A stretch of DNA of 64,000 nucleotides from the NCBI GenBank assembly GCA_020692205.1, contig JAIMKV010000013.1, positions 1 to 64,000 of the forward strand, given 5' to 3'. Position numbers and translations under genes: made by a program. This document shows positions 7,686 through 15,941 of the stretch, piece by piece. The notes below the pieces were generated by a model. That model had not been told where the DNA came from. It worked only from the letters and a program-made list of their open reading frames with translations, and made no database searches. Position 1 is the stretch's first letter. Each line of letters starts with the position of its first letter. Source of the DNA: Myxosarcina sp. GA_180221_E-2-1-MAG-40_15 (lineage in GTDB: Bacteria > Cyanobacteriota > Cyanobacteriia > Cyanobacteriales > Xenococcaceae).

Positions 7686-8039
7686 AGATCTAAAAAAATA
7701 TTTGGTAAATGTGGAAGATTAGAGATTACTCCGCCCTATGATGACGAAAAACGCCTCAGTCGTTGCACAAAACCCGTAGAAAAATCCTTAAATTAGTGCT
7801 ACTTATTTTAAGTGCTTGGGCATTCTTTAACTTTGGTTAAAATGGCTAAATTGTGAGTCAGATGCCCTAAATTAGACCATAATCTAATTTTGTATTCAAA
7901 TTTAAGTATTAATGTATAAAATCACCCTATTTTTCAAGCCCAAAATCTCATTTTTCTAAGTTGTCTTTACCTCTGGCATAGCCAAAAAGTCAAGCCTATT
8001 TAGTACAATTTTATCTGGTTAATTTATTTTAACTCAATC
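7686..8039. other. 354-bp AT-rich gap, divergent promoters expected
   Basis: Upstream region shared by rel (leftward) and the PatD-like gene (rightward). I found no ORF above 15 codons, no RNA gene and no clear operator. The 13-mer AGAGATTACTCCG near 7720 recurs at the foot of a hairpin near 36538. Confidence 0.5.
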
Positions 8040-8411
8040 ATGTTATCTGCATCACATAATCGAGCATATCAAGAATTCGTGACTTTATTAACCAAATTGA
8101 ACAGCCTGTTGCCGAACCAAAATTGCGAATTCGTGCCGCCTCAAATAAAACCAGAATTTCACAGGCTAACCAAATGGTTTAATCAAAACATTGCCAACCT
8201 TAGTAGCGAAGATTTAGAACAGGCGATCGCACCTCGCTGGCAGTCGGTACAAACCGAAATTAAACGCGAGTTTAAATTGTTAACCACGGATATGTTGTTT
8301 TTGGCTTCTGCACGTAGTAATCCTAGCCAAACTAAGAGGCTCAAAAGCATCAGCGATCGCCTGCATAAGTTAACTGGTTATTGTCAAATAATGTTGCATG
8401 ATGTCAACTGA
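8040..8411 (+). CDS. PatD-like conserved cyanobacterial protein
   Basis: 123-aa soluble helical protein. Its pattern (AYQEFVTLLTKLNSLLP, then DLEQAIAPRWQSVQTEIKRE, then LLTTDMLFLASAR) matches my recollection of the PatD family, named after a heterocyst-frequency regulator of Anabaena. Homologues also occur in strains without heterocysts, where the role is unknown. Its identity rests on pattern recognition. Confidence 0.55.
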   Translation: MLSASHNRAYQEFVTLLTKLNSLLPNQNCEFVPPQIKPEFHRLTKWFNQNIANLSSEDLEQAIAPRWQSVQTEIKREFKLLTTDMLFLASARSNPSQTKRLKSISDRLHKLTGYCQIMLHDVN

Positions 8412-8486
8412 AATTTAGATAGATACGTTATAGCTTAAGTAAGCTCAAAGAAAAGACAGGCAGCAATATAGACTCATGATAATATT

Positions 8487-9371
8487 TTGCCAATAATTAA
8501 ATTGGAGTCAGAATCAAGAGTGAGTCAATTACTAATACGTTTAGCAATTGGTGCTATCTTCGCCGTCTTTGGGATGTTTAACTATTTCACCAATGTCAGT
8601 GAAAATCCGATTACAGGAGAGAAACAGAGAGTGCAGCTTTCTCCCCAACAAGAAATAATTATTGGTCGTCAGTCTGCACCTAAAATGGCAGCACAACACG
8701 GCAATTTATATCCCGATCGCGCTCTACAAGATTATATCGATGGGGTAGGCAATAAAGTAGTTCAAAGGTCAACAGCCCAAAATTCTCCCTATCCTTTTGA
8801 GTTTCATCTATTACGCGATCCTCAAACAGTTAATGCTTTTGCCCTTCCAGGAGGACAAGTATTTATTACCGCCGCTTTATTGAGTAAGCTAAATTCAGAA
8901 GCTCAGTTAGCGGGGGTTTTGGGTCATGAGGTTGGTCACGTGATTGGCAGACATGGTGCAGAACATTTAGCCAAGCAACAGTTGGGTAGTGCCTTAGTTA
9001 ACGCGGTGGGGATTGCCGCCAGCGATCGCCCCGAAAATAGTCGCCAGGCAGCTATCCTCGCTCAAGCGGTAAATCAGATGGTCAATCTTAAATATGGCAG
9101 AGACGATGAGTTAGAAAGCGATCTTTTAGGATTTCAGTTTATGACTGAAGCAGGTTATAACCCAGTAGGGATTGTCGAGTTAATGAAAATCCTGAATTCA
9201 GCTAGCTCTGGTGCAGGCGGACAACCAGAGTTTATGAGTACTCACCCTAATCCTGCCAATCGAATTGAGCAACTCATTGCTCTAATTAACCAAGAGTATC
9301 CCAACGGTATTCCAGGTCAACTAGAAGAAGGCAAAGATCGCTTTACTCAAATAGTAAATAGTCGTTTTTAA
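8487..9371 (+). CDS. M48-family zinc metalloprotease, membrane-anchored
   Basis: 294 aa. An N-terminal hydrophobic segment (about residues 14-33) is followed by the zinc site GHEVGHVIGRHGAEH and the downstream third ligand in DDELESDLLGF. This is the single-chain M48 (BepA/LoiP-like) layout, so a role in envelope protein quality control is likely. The frame opens with TTG at 8487; GTG at 8520 is an alternative. No ATG is available before the membrane segment. Confidence 0.85.
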   Translation: MPIIKLESESRVSQLLIRLAIGAIFAVFGMFNYFTNVSENPITGEKQRVQLSPQQEIIIGRQSAPKMAAQHGNLYPDRALQDYIDGVGNKVVQRSTAQNSPYPFEFHLLRDPQTVNAFALPGGQVFITAALLSKLNSEAQLAGVLGHEVGHVIGRHGAEHLAKQQLGSALVNAVGIAASDRPENSRQAAILAQAVNQMVNLKYGRDDELESDLLGFQFMTEAGYNPVGIVELMKILNSASSGAGGQPEFMSTHPNPANRIEQLIALINQEYPNGIPGQLEEGKDRFTQIVNSRF

Positions 9372-9427
9372 TTAAATCGTGTTTAGTTATCGTAAGAAAA
9401 GCTAATTTACATTGAACGTCAATAATT

Positions 9428-9967
9428 ATGGATCTAACTACTCTTTATTGGATTGTGCTGGCTTTAATGGGGATAGGAGTAATTGGCGCAATTATTCCCG
9501 GACTTCCTGGTGGCAGCATTATTTTGGTTGCCATTTTAATTTGGAGTATTGCTACTGATTTTGCGGGAATTGGCTGGCCGATGATGGTAATTTTTGGGGT
9601 TTTAATTCTTAGTTCGGCAGTAGAATATCTGGCTTTGTATTTTGGGGTAAAACAGTCTGGGGCAAGCAAATGGAGCCAGTATGGTGCGATCGCTGGTATG
9701 ATCTTGGGATTTGTGGGTTTGTTGCCCGCTTTACCCCTTGGGGGGCCTTTGTTTGGCGTATTGTTTGGGGCAATATTGGGAGCATTTGTCGGGGAATACC
9801 TCTATCGCCATGATCTTGATTCTGCTGCCCGAATGCAGCAGGCATTAAAAGCTAGCGCAGGTGTTGTGGTTGCGTCTTTAGTTGGCAATATAATTGAAGC
9901 ATTGTTAGCCGCCTTGGCCGTGGCAATATTTATTTATTCCACCTGGTCTTTTGTATTTATTAATTAA
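9428..9967 (+). CDS. DUF456 family membrane protein
   Basis: 179-aa hydrophobic protein with four or five membrane spans and repeated Gly/Pro-rich turns (GAIIPGLPGGSIILV and ALPLGGPLFGVLFGAILGAFVGE), the hallmark of DUF456. Function is unknown. It follows the M48 protease gene by 56 bp in the same direction and may be co-transcribed. Confidence 0.8.
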   Translation: MDLTTLYWIVLALMGIGVIGAIIPGLPGGSIILVAILIWSIATDFAGIGWPMMVIFGVLILSSAVEYLALYFGVKQSGASKWSQYGAIAGMILGFVGLLPALPLGGPLFGVLFGAILGAFVGEYLYRHDLDSAARMQQALKASAGVVVASLVGNIIEALLAALAVAIFIYSTWSFVFIN

Positions 9968-10078
9968 TACTTAGCAGTCAACAGAAATAAAATAAAGCTC
10001 ATCTAATGTCGGTCTGGTTACAAAACTAGTTAATCTGATTCAATAATCAGCTTAGAGTTAAAGTTACTAAAAAATATC

Positions 10079-10100
10079 TCAAAAGCTAAAAGCTAAAAAC
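10079..10100. repeat. AGCTAAA heptamer repeat
   Basis: Two to three tandem copies of AAAGCTA in the gap before ndbB; same family as the other heptamer tracts. Confidence 0.55.
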
Positions 10101-10208
10101 CAATTGACAAACAACGTAGTATCTTAACTTTTCACAAATTTTATAGACCCGTTAGAATTAACTATAAGTTAAGCCAAGTAGGCAGCTACTAGGTATGAAA
10201 ATAATCTT

Positions 10209-11399
10209 ATGAGCGAAAAATTACGTATTTGTATTGTTGGTGGCGGTTTTGGTGGTTTGTATACTGCCCTGCGCCTCAGCGAGTTTCCTTGGAAAAGCGA
10301 AGACCAACCAGAAATAACTCTGGTCGATCAAAGCGATCGCTTTTTGTTCTCCCCATTGTTATATGAATTAATTACCGAAGAGATGCAGAGTTGGGAGATT
10401 GCGCCACCGTTTGTCGAATTATTGGCAAATACGGGGATAGTTTTTCAGCAGGGTAGCGTCACCAAGATTGATATCGAAGCCAAACAGGTTACCTTACAAG
10501 ACGATACACAAATTGATTATGACAAGTTAGTTCTTTCTACTGGGGGCAGAACTCCCGTAGATAATGTGCCTGGGGCTAAAGAATACGCTCTACCATTTCG
10601 CTCTTTAAACCATGCTTATCGTCTACAAGAAGAATTGAGACTGCTCGAAGCAGCTAATTTAGATCGGATTAGAGTCGCCATAATAGGTGGTGGCTACAGT
10701 GGCGTAGAGTTAGCCTGTAAGCTGGCAGATCGCTTAGGTGAAAAAGGGAGAATTCGCATTATAGATCGCGGAACTCAAATTCTCGAAGATAGCTCTCAGT
10801 TTAATCGTGAAACCGCGATTAAAGCTCTGGAAAAAAACCAAATTTGGCAGGATTTAGAAACAGAAGTTGAACGAGTCGAGTCTGACAGCATTACTCTAAT
10901 TTATAAGGGACAAACCGATACAATTCCCGTAGATTTAGTTTTATGGACCGTAGGCAATCAGGTTTCTGAGTTAATTCAAAACCTTCCTTTAGCCCAAAAT
11001 GCTCAAGGACAATTAGAAATTGAACCAACCCTATTGGTTAAAGGCAGAGAAGATATATTTGCTTTAGGCGATGCTGCTAATAGTTACGATAGCAACGGCA
11101 ATTCGCTGCCAGCTACAGCACAGGTAGCTTATCAACAGTCTGATTATTGTGCTTGGAATCTTTGGGCAGCCGCTACTAATCGCCCTTTATTGCCGTTCCG
11201 TTATCAACCTTTAGGCGAAATGATGACCTTGGGGACAGACAACGCTACTATAACTAGTCTAGGGCTGAAATTAAATGGTCCGATGGCTTATGTTGCCCGT
11301 CGCTTGATCTATCTCTATCGTTTGCCCACTTTAAAGCATCAGTTAACCGTAGGATTTAATTGGATGACGCAGCCAATAGTAGAACTGCTTTCTCAGTAG
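10209..11399 (+). CDS. ndbB: NdbB-type NAD(P)H:quinone oxidoreductase
   Basis: 396-aa two-dinucleotide-fold flavoprotein of the type II NADH dehydrogenase family. The FAD site is VGGGFGGLYTA near the N-terminus, the NAD(P)H site is IIGGGYSGVELA near residue 160, and the FAD ribityl-binding IFALGDAAN motif sits in the C-terminal half. Overall features resemble cyanobacterial NdbB (Slr1743), related to plant NDC1, which reduces demethylphylloquinone in vitamin K1 synthesis. Assignment among NdbA, NdbB and NdbC is from memory of the sequences. Confidence 0.75.
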   Translation: MSEKLRICIVGGGFGGLYTALRLSEFPWKSEDQPEITLVDQSDRFLFSPLLYELITEEMQSWEIAPPFVELLANTGIVFQQGSVTKIDIEAKQVTLQDDTQIDYDKLVLSTGGRTPVDNVPGAKEYALPFRSLNHAYRLQEELRLLEAANLDRIRVAIIGGGYSGVELACKLADRLGEKGRIRIIDRGTQILEDSSQFNRETAIKALEKNQIWQDLETEVERVESDSITLIYKGQTDTIPVDLVLWTVGNQVSELIQNLPLAQNAQGQLEIEPTLLVKGREDIFALGDAANSYDSNGNSLPATAQVAYQQSDYCAWNLWAAATNRPLLPFRYQPLGEMMTLGTDNATITSLGLKLNGPMAYVARRLIYLYRLPTLKHQLTVGFNWMTQPIVELLSQ

Positions 11400-11480
11400 A
11401 TATTGTTGTAGTGTTAGGTAGAGTTTACCAAAATAAGCCCCGCTCAACGAAAGGATCATACCATTTGCCCGTTCAAGACT

Positions 11481-12689
11481 ATGCTCAATTTCTCTAAGGC
11501 GGAGATTAAGTTTTTTCCACCGCAGCAAAACCCTCTGCTTACCCGCTTAATCCAGAGTATTGCTTATTTGTTGGTTTACTTTGTCTACAAAATTAGAGTA
11601 GTAATTGAGGAAGATGATGTAGCTAAGGTAAAAGCGATCGCCGATAGCCGCGTAGTCTATCTGCCCAATCATTCCACCTTAGATGATGGTTTGGTTCTGT
11701 TCCTCTTGTCGGCACGGATTGGGCAACTATTTCACTATGTTGTGGCTTATGAGGCTTTCCAAGGCTTGATTGGCAAGCTGTTGCAGACAGTAGGAGCTTA
11801 TTCAATTCGACGCGGAGTTGGCGATCGCTATAGCATTATCCAAACCCTCGATCTACTTCGGCAACCTCAATGCAAGCTGGTAATTTTTCCTGAAGGAGGC
11901 TGTTCTTATCAAAATGATACCGTGATGTCTTTCCGTTCTGGCGCAATTGAACTATCTTTCAAAGTGATGGAGAAATTATTGAAACAAGATGGTGTTGTTC
12001 CTAATTTTTATCTAGTTCCGGTAAGCCTCAAGTATCTTTATTCTAATAACACAGACACCCAGCTAGAACAAGCCTTGAGTCGCCTCGAAACAGCTTTATC
12101 CCTGAAACCAACTCAAGATGACTATTATTTACGTTTAAGAAAAATAGCTACTCAAGTATTGGAAAATTTGGAAGCTGAGTATCATCAAATCCCGATTGAT
12201 TTGACTAATTTAAATCAACGAATCAAGCATCTAAAACAGCGAATGCTGGCTTATTGTGAAGAAAAACTAGACATAGTTCCTCAAGAACGTCTCCCTGAGC
12301 GCGAAAGAGTTTACAAAATTCAGTCTGTCTTAAGTTCACTTTCAGTTTCAGCCAAGACGCTAAACCCAAATTACCAACATATTTATCAAACTACGGTTCG
12401 CCTGCTCAATTTTGATGCTATTTACGATGGTTATGTAGCAGAAAAACCGACTCCTGAAAGATTTTTTGCTACTATTGACCGTTTAGAACGGGAGGTGTTT
12501 AACATCGACCGACCAAAACTAAAAGGACGGCGACAGGCGATCATCAAAATAGGTACACCAATTAATCTTAAAGATCATTGGCAAATCGAGCCGAATAATT
12601 CTTTCAAGTCTCCATCTTCTTCTCGTCAAAAAGTAATCGATGATTTGACTCAAGCAGCACAACAAGAAGTTCAAGCCAACTTAGATTAA
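11481..12689 (+). CDS. 1-acylglycerol-3-phosphate acyltransferase-like protein
   Basis: 402 aa. The N-terminal half holds the PlsC domain with NHSTLDD (HxxxxD catalytic dyad), the substrate box IRRGVGDR and FPEGG. The C-terminal half (about 220-400) is an extension not found in standard PlsC and contains predicted helices (IDLTNLNQRIKHLKQRM). It therefore probably acylates a lysophospholipid or another acceptor, with the extension adding specificity. It is followed at 36 bp by a HAD gene on the same strand. Confidence 0.75.
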   Translation: MLNFSKAEIKFFPPQQNPLLTRLIQSIAYLLVYFVYKIRVVIEEDDVAKVKAIADSRVVYLPNHSTLDDGLVLFLLSARIGQLFHYVVAYEAFQGLIGKLLQTVGAYSIRRGVGDRYSIIQTLDLLRQPQCKLVIFPEGGCSYQNDTVMSFRSGAIELSFKVMEKLLKQDGVVPNFYLVPVSLKYLYSNNTDTQLEQALSRLETALSLKPTQDDYYLRLRKIATQVLENLEAEYHQIPIDLTNLNQRIKHLKQRMLAYCEEKLDIVPQERLPERERVYKIQSVLSSLSVSAKTLNPNYQHIYQTTVRLLNFDAIYDGYVAEKPTPERFFATIDRLEREVFNIDRPKLKGRRQAIIKIGTPINLKDHWQIEPNNSFKSPSSSRQKVIDDLTQAAQQEVQANLD

Positions 12690-12724
12690 TCTTTCTAGAT
12701 TCCCATCTTTATTTTTAGTCAACC

Positions 12725-13453
12725 ATGCCCAAGATAATCTCTCAAATCACCACAGATAATAATGTACCCAAAGTTATTTTTCTAGATGCTATGGGTACAT
12801 TATTTGCGCTCAAAAGAAGCGTCGGAGAAATATATCAAGAGTATGCTGCTAAATATGGTGTTAAAGCAGATGCAAAACTAATTGAAAAAGCTTTCATCAA
12901 AAGTTTTAAATCTGCTCCTCCTTTAGCGTTTTTAGCCACGGAATTAACCCAAATTAAAAAACAAGAGTTTGCTTGGTGGAAAAATGTAGTTAAAACAACT
13001 TTTTCACAGCTTAGCTTATTAGAAAAATTCAGTAATTTCACGGTTTTTTTTGCCGAAATTTATACCCATTTTGCGACTAAAGATCCGTGGTGTGTTTTTC
13101 CCGATACAATTGATAGCCTGGAGAAATGGAGTAACCAAGGTGTCCAGCTAGGAGTTATTTCCAATTTCGACACCCGTTTAATAAAAGTATTGAATGTTTT
13201 AGATTTAGAGCAGTTTTTTATTAGTATTACTATTTCTTCAGTTGCGGGATTTGCCAAACCAGATCAAAATATCTTTAAGATTGCTTTAGATAAACACGGA
13301 TTTGCGGCTCAGCAAGCATGGCATATTGGAGATAGTTTAACTGAAGATTATCAAGGTGCGAAAAATGCGGGAATCAACTCATTTTGGTTGAACCGCGGTA
13401 TGTCTTCATTGAATGTTGAAAATCAGCTACCCAATTTAAGTAGTCTGGGATAA
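12725..13453 (+). CDS. HAD-superfamily (subfamily IA) hydrolase-like protein
   Basis: 242 aa with the four HAD motifs in order: FLDAMGTLF (nucleophile Asp21), GVISNFDTR, KPDQNIFKIAL and HIGDSLTEDYQGAKNAG. Motif I is normally DxDGT; here the second Asp is Met23, as in some dehalogenase-like or phosphonatase-like branches, so simple phosphatase chemistry is doubtful. Substrate unknown. Probably co-transcribed with the acyltransferase upstream. Confidence 0.8.
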   Translation: MPKIISQITTDNNVPKVIFLDAMGTLFALKRSVGEIYQEYAAKYGVKADAKLIEKAFIKSFKSAPPLAFLATELTQIKKQEFAWWKNVVKTTFSQLSLLEKFSNFTVFFAEIYTHFATKDPWCVFPDTIDSLEKWSNQGVQLGVISNFDTRLIKVLNVLDLEQFFISITISSVAGFAKPDQNIFKIALDKHGFAAQQAWHIGDSLTEDYQGAKNAGINSFWLNRGMSSLNVENQLPNLSSLG

Positions 13454-13520
13454 ACTTGTCTTTATACGTTGCTTTATATATACACTTTTACAGAGTTTAA
13501 AGAAATGGGGGATACAGGCT

Positions 13521-14405
13521 TTGGACACAGCTAATCAGCAGAGAATTCTGGGATATTTTATCGAAGAAGCAAAAGAACATCTTCAAACTTTGGAGCAAGG
13601 GATTCTACAGCTAGCTATATCGGTACAGGATACGGAAACTGTCAACGAGATGTTCAGAGCTGCTCACTCTGTTAAAGGTGGTGCTGCAATGTTAGGCTAC
13701 ACCAGTATTCAAAAAACTGCTCATCGTTTAGAAGATTCGTTTAAAATACTCAAAGACAATCCTGTTGATGTCGATCAAAAATTAGAAACACTTTTTCTCA
13801 ACGGCTACGATCATCTGCAAGACTTAATCGAACGTTTGGAAAATTCTGCTAATTTTAATGATAGTGATGCCGTTGAAATTCTACAGCAAGCGGAATCCAA
13901 CTTTGCCATTTTAGATCAATACCTCCAACAACTATTATCTGGTGGTTCGGGTCAAGTTAATCTGAGTGGACGGGTAACAACAATACTCAAACAAATGCTT
14001 CAGATATTTAAGCAGCCTGATAGTCCAGAAAGCCGTCAGAAGCTGCATATATGCTGTAGAAATCTAAGTGAAATAGCTCCCGAAGAAGCCAATTGGCAAC
14101 AGTTGTTAGCCACGACTCAAAAAGCAATTACCAACAAAAAATATCCTTACAGCACTATTGCCCAGATAGTTATTAAAGAAATTAAGCAAGCTGGAGATTA
14201 TTTAAATACGGGTCAAGCTCAGAAGTTAGTTGCTAGCCGTAACCTCCAACAGTTAGCGGCTACTGCTGGGGGTACTGCTAGCAGTACTTCTGGCGGTATG
14301 GTGAGCATACCTAGAGATCCTCAAGGGGCAGCATTAGCTTTGATGAAAACTTTTAATAAGCAGCAAATTACGCAAATATTTCAAATTATTAAGAGCCGTA
14401 TTTAA
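13521..14405 (+). CDS. Hpt-domain phosphotransfer protein
   Basis: 294 aa. The N-terminal domain (1-110) is a histidine phosphotransfer domain with phospho-acceptor His49 in FRAAHSVKGGAAMLG. There is no kinase catalytic domain or receiver. The rest is helical and of unknown function, with a Gly/Ser/Thr-rich stretch near 250-265. It may relay phosphate between a hybrid kinase and a receiver encoded elsewhere. Start is TTG at 13521; the ATG at 13505 is out of frame. Confidence 0.8.
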   Translation: MDTANQQRILGYFIEEAKEHLQTLEQGILQLAISVQDTETVNEMFRAAHSVKGGAAMLGYTSIQKTAHRLEDSFKILKDNPVDVDQKLETLFLNGYDHLQDLIERLENSANFNDSDAVEILQQAESNFAILDQYLQQLLSGGSGQVNLSGRVTTILKQMLQIFKQPDSPESRQKLHICCRNLSEIAPEEANWQQLLATTQKAITNKKYPYSTIAQIVIKEIKQAGDYLNTGQAQKLVASRNLQQLAATAGGTASSTSGGMVSIPRDPQGAALALMKTFNKQQITQIFQIIKSRI

Positions 14406-14497
14406 GCGCATCTTTTACGACTTGCGACTTAAATTTGCCCAACTAATATGTGTCATAATAAATGCTTATGAGGTAAATTTTTGAGAAAATATTAGTC

Positions 14498-14776
14498 GTG
14501 TTTCAATTTGCTATTCATTCTGCAAATCTCTTTCAATCACTACTGCTTCAACTTCGTCTGGTGGGAGCTTTTTCAGTATTAGGTCTTTGTAGTTGGAGTT
14601 TGATTAGCTGCATCATGGATGTAATAACTCAGGCAAAAAAAATGCACCAAATCCCCTGTAGCAAGTGCCGTTTTTTTACTGGAGACTACCGCCTCAAATG
14701 TACGGTGAATCCATCTGTAGCTAATACTGAGCAAGCTATTGACTGTGGCGATTATCGAGAATCCCAGAATAGTTAG
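14498..14776 (+). CDS. Conserved cyanobacterial Cys-motif protein
   Basis: 92 aa with a GTG start. An N-terminal hydrophobic segment (about 17-40) precedes a conserved block CSKCRFFTGDYRLKCTVNP and a later Cys in IDCGDYR, four Cys in total, which could bind a metal. I recognise the block as conserved in cyanobacteria but know no function. Confidence 0.65.
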   Translation: MFQFAIHSANLFQSLLLQLRLVGAFSVLGLCSWSLISCIMDVITQAKKMHQIPCSKCRFFTGDYRLKCTVNPSVANTEQAIDCGDYRESQNS

Positions 14777-14780
14777 TGTT

Positions 14781-14811
14781 GATCAAAATCAAATTATTGC
14801 ATTGTTTGATC
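14781..14811. terminator. Weak hairpin between convergent genes
   Basis: GATCAAA (14781-14787) and TTTGATC (14805-14811) form a 7-bp stem around a 17-nt loop between the end of the Cys-motif gene and the end of the RNase III-like gene. Short stem, so only a possible terminator. Confidence 0.3.
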
Positions 14812-15767
14812 TATTCTAGGTTGCCCATTAGTTCAGCATATTTTTCTCTGCCTTGATTGTATCTATTGCTAGGATAGCCCATCATTTTATGGATAATCCA
14901 CTTTTGGGGTTTGCCGTCTTTGAGCAGTAAAGCGATCGCCTGTCGCATAATTTCATCATCATCTAGACAGTGTTTGGCAAAATAGCCGCTGGTTTGACGG
15001 AAGCTACTCTTACTGTTTTTGTCCTCAAAGTGAAGATATATTTGTGCCAGCAAAATTTTGTAGGACTTAGGTTGTGCTTGGTGGGGAAAAGTTTCTTCCC
15101 AGAACGATTGGGATTGTTTTAAATATTTACTTTGGCTGTCGGCAGCAGTAATATTTCGTGCCAAAGATTTGAGGATGCTAGGGTTAGCTTGAAGAATCTG
15201 ATGATACAAATAATCAATCGCCACTCCTTGGAGTAAGGTTTCTCCTAAAAACTGTAGGTGTTTATCAGAAGCAGAATGTTCTAATTCTGGCTTTAAGTAA
15301 CGCCCGAGCAATGGCACAATTAAACGTTTGTGCAGCCAATTTCGTGCTTGAGCAAAACCGCGATCAATATATATGGCGCCAACTAAGGCTTTAAACGCTT
15401 GCTCAAAAGGATTACTCTGCTTTACCCGCAAACGATGCCGTTCTTCTTTTAAACCAAGAAAGGGGTAGGCTTCTCCCAGCTGCAAATCGTACCAAAGATT
15501 AGTTAGTCTGTCTGATTCAGTCAGCTTATCGCGTAGGGCTTTCTGTTTTCCCACCTGGAAATGAGAAAAATGTTGATAGATATAATCAACTAAAACTAAA
15601 TTAAGAATTGCTTCGCCTAGAAATTCTAAACGCTGATTATTGATTTCTGGCTCATTGATCTGTTTAGCGTAAGAGGGATGTAGCAAAGCAAGACGAAGAG
15701 TTTGATCGTATTTGAAGTTGATGCCAATTTGGTTTTCGACTCGTGATGCTTCCCAATTACTACTCAT
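14811..15767 (-). CDS. RNase III-like double-domain protein, active site eroded
   Basis: 318 aa from Met at 15767, preferred because AGGA lies upstream; the frame extends to 15830. The N-terminal domain has the RNase III signature RLEFLGEAILNL and NPFEQAFKALVGAIYID. Aligned to E. coli RNase III, catalytic E38, D45, D114 and E117 are Gln, Glu, Gln and Lys. A second, weaker copy follows (HLQFLGETLLQGVAIDYLYH). No dsRNA-binding domain is seen. It is probably an RNA-binding or structural derivative without nuclease activity, comparable to the plant organelle protein RNC1, which has two inactive RNase III domains. Confidence 0.75.
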   Translation of the reverse strand: MSSNWEASRVENQIGINFKYDQTLRLALLHPSYAKQINEPEINNQRLEFLGEAILNLVLVDYIYQHFSHFQVGKQKALRDKLTESDRLTNLWYDLQLGEAYPFLGLKEERHRLRVKQSNPFEQAFKALVGAIYIDRGFAQARNWLHKRLIVPLLGRYLKPELEHSASDKHLQFLGETLLQGVAIDYLYHQILQANPSILKSLARNITAADSQSKYLKQSQSFWEETFPHQAQPKSYKILLAQIYLHFEDKNSKSSFRQTSGYFAKHCLDDDEIMRQAIALLLKDGKPQKWIIHKMMGYPSNRYNQGREKYAELMGNLE

Positions 15768-15941
15768 TAGCTGGAATTTCCTAGAATTGAATGCTGTTGT
15801 TGCAATGATCATTGCGCCCATAACGATCATACCTAGATATCTACCGCTATTGGCAAAACTATAGAATAAGGCTCTTGAAAAAACGATGAGCCACGGTTAT
15901 TTGACCTAACTAAATACGCTTCTCAAGCTATAATGAGCCAA

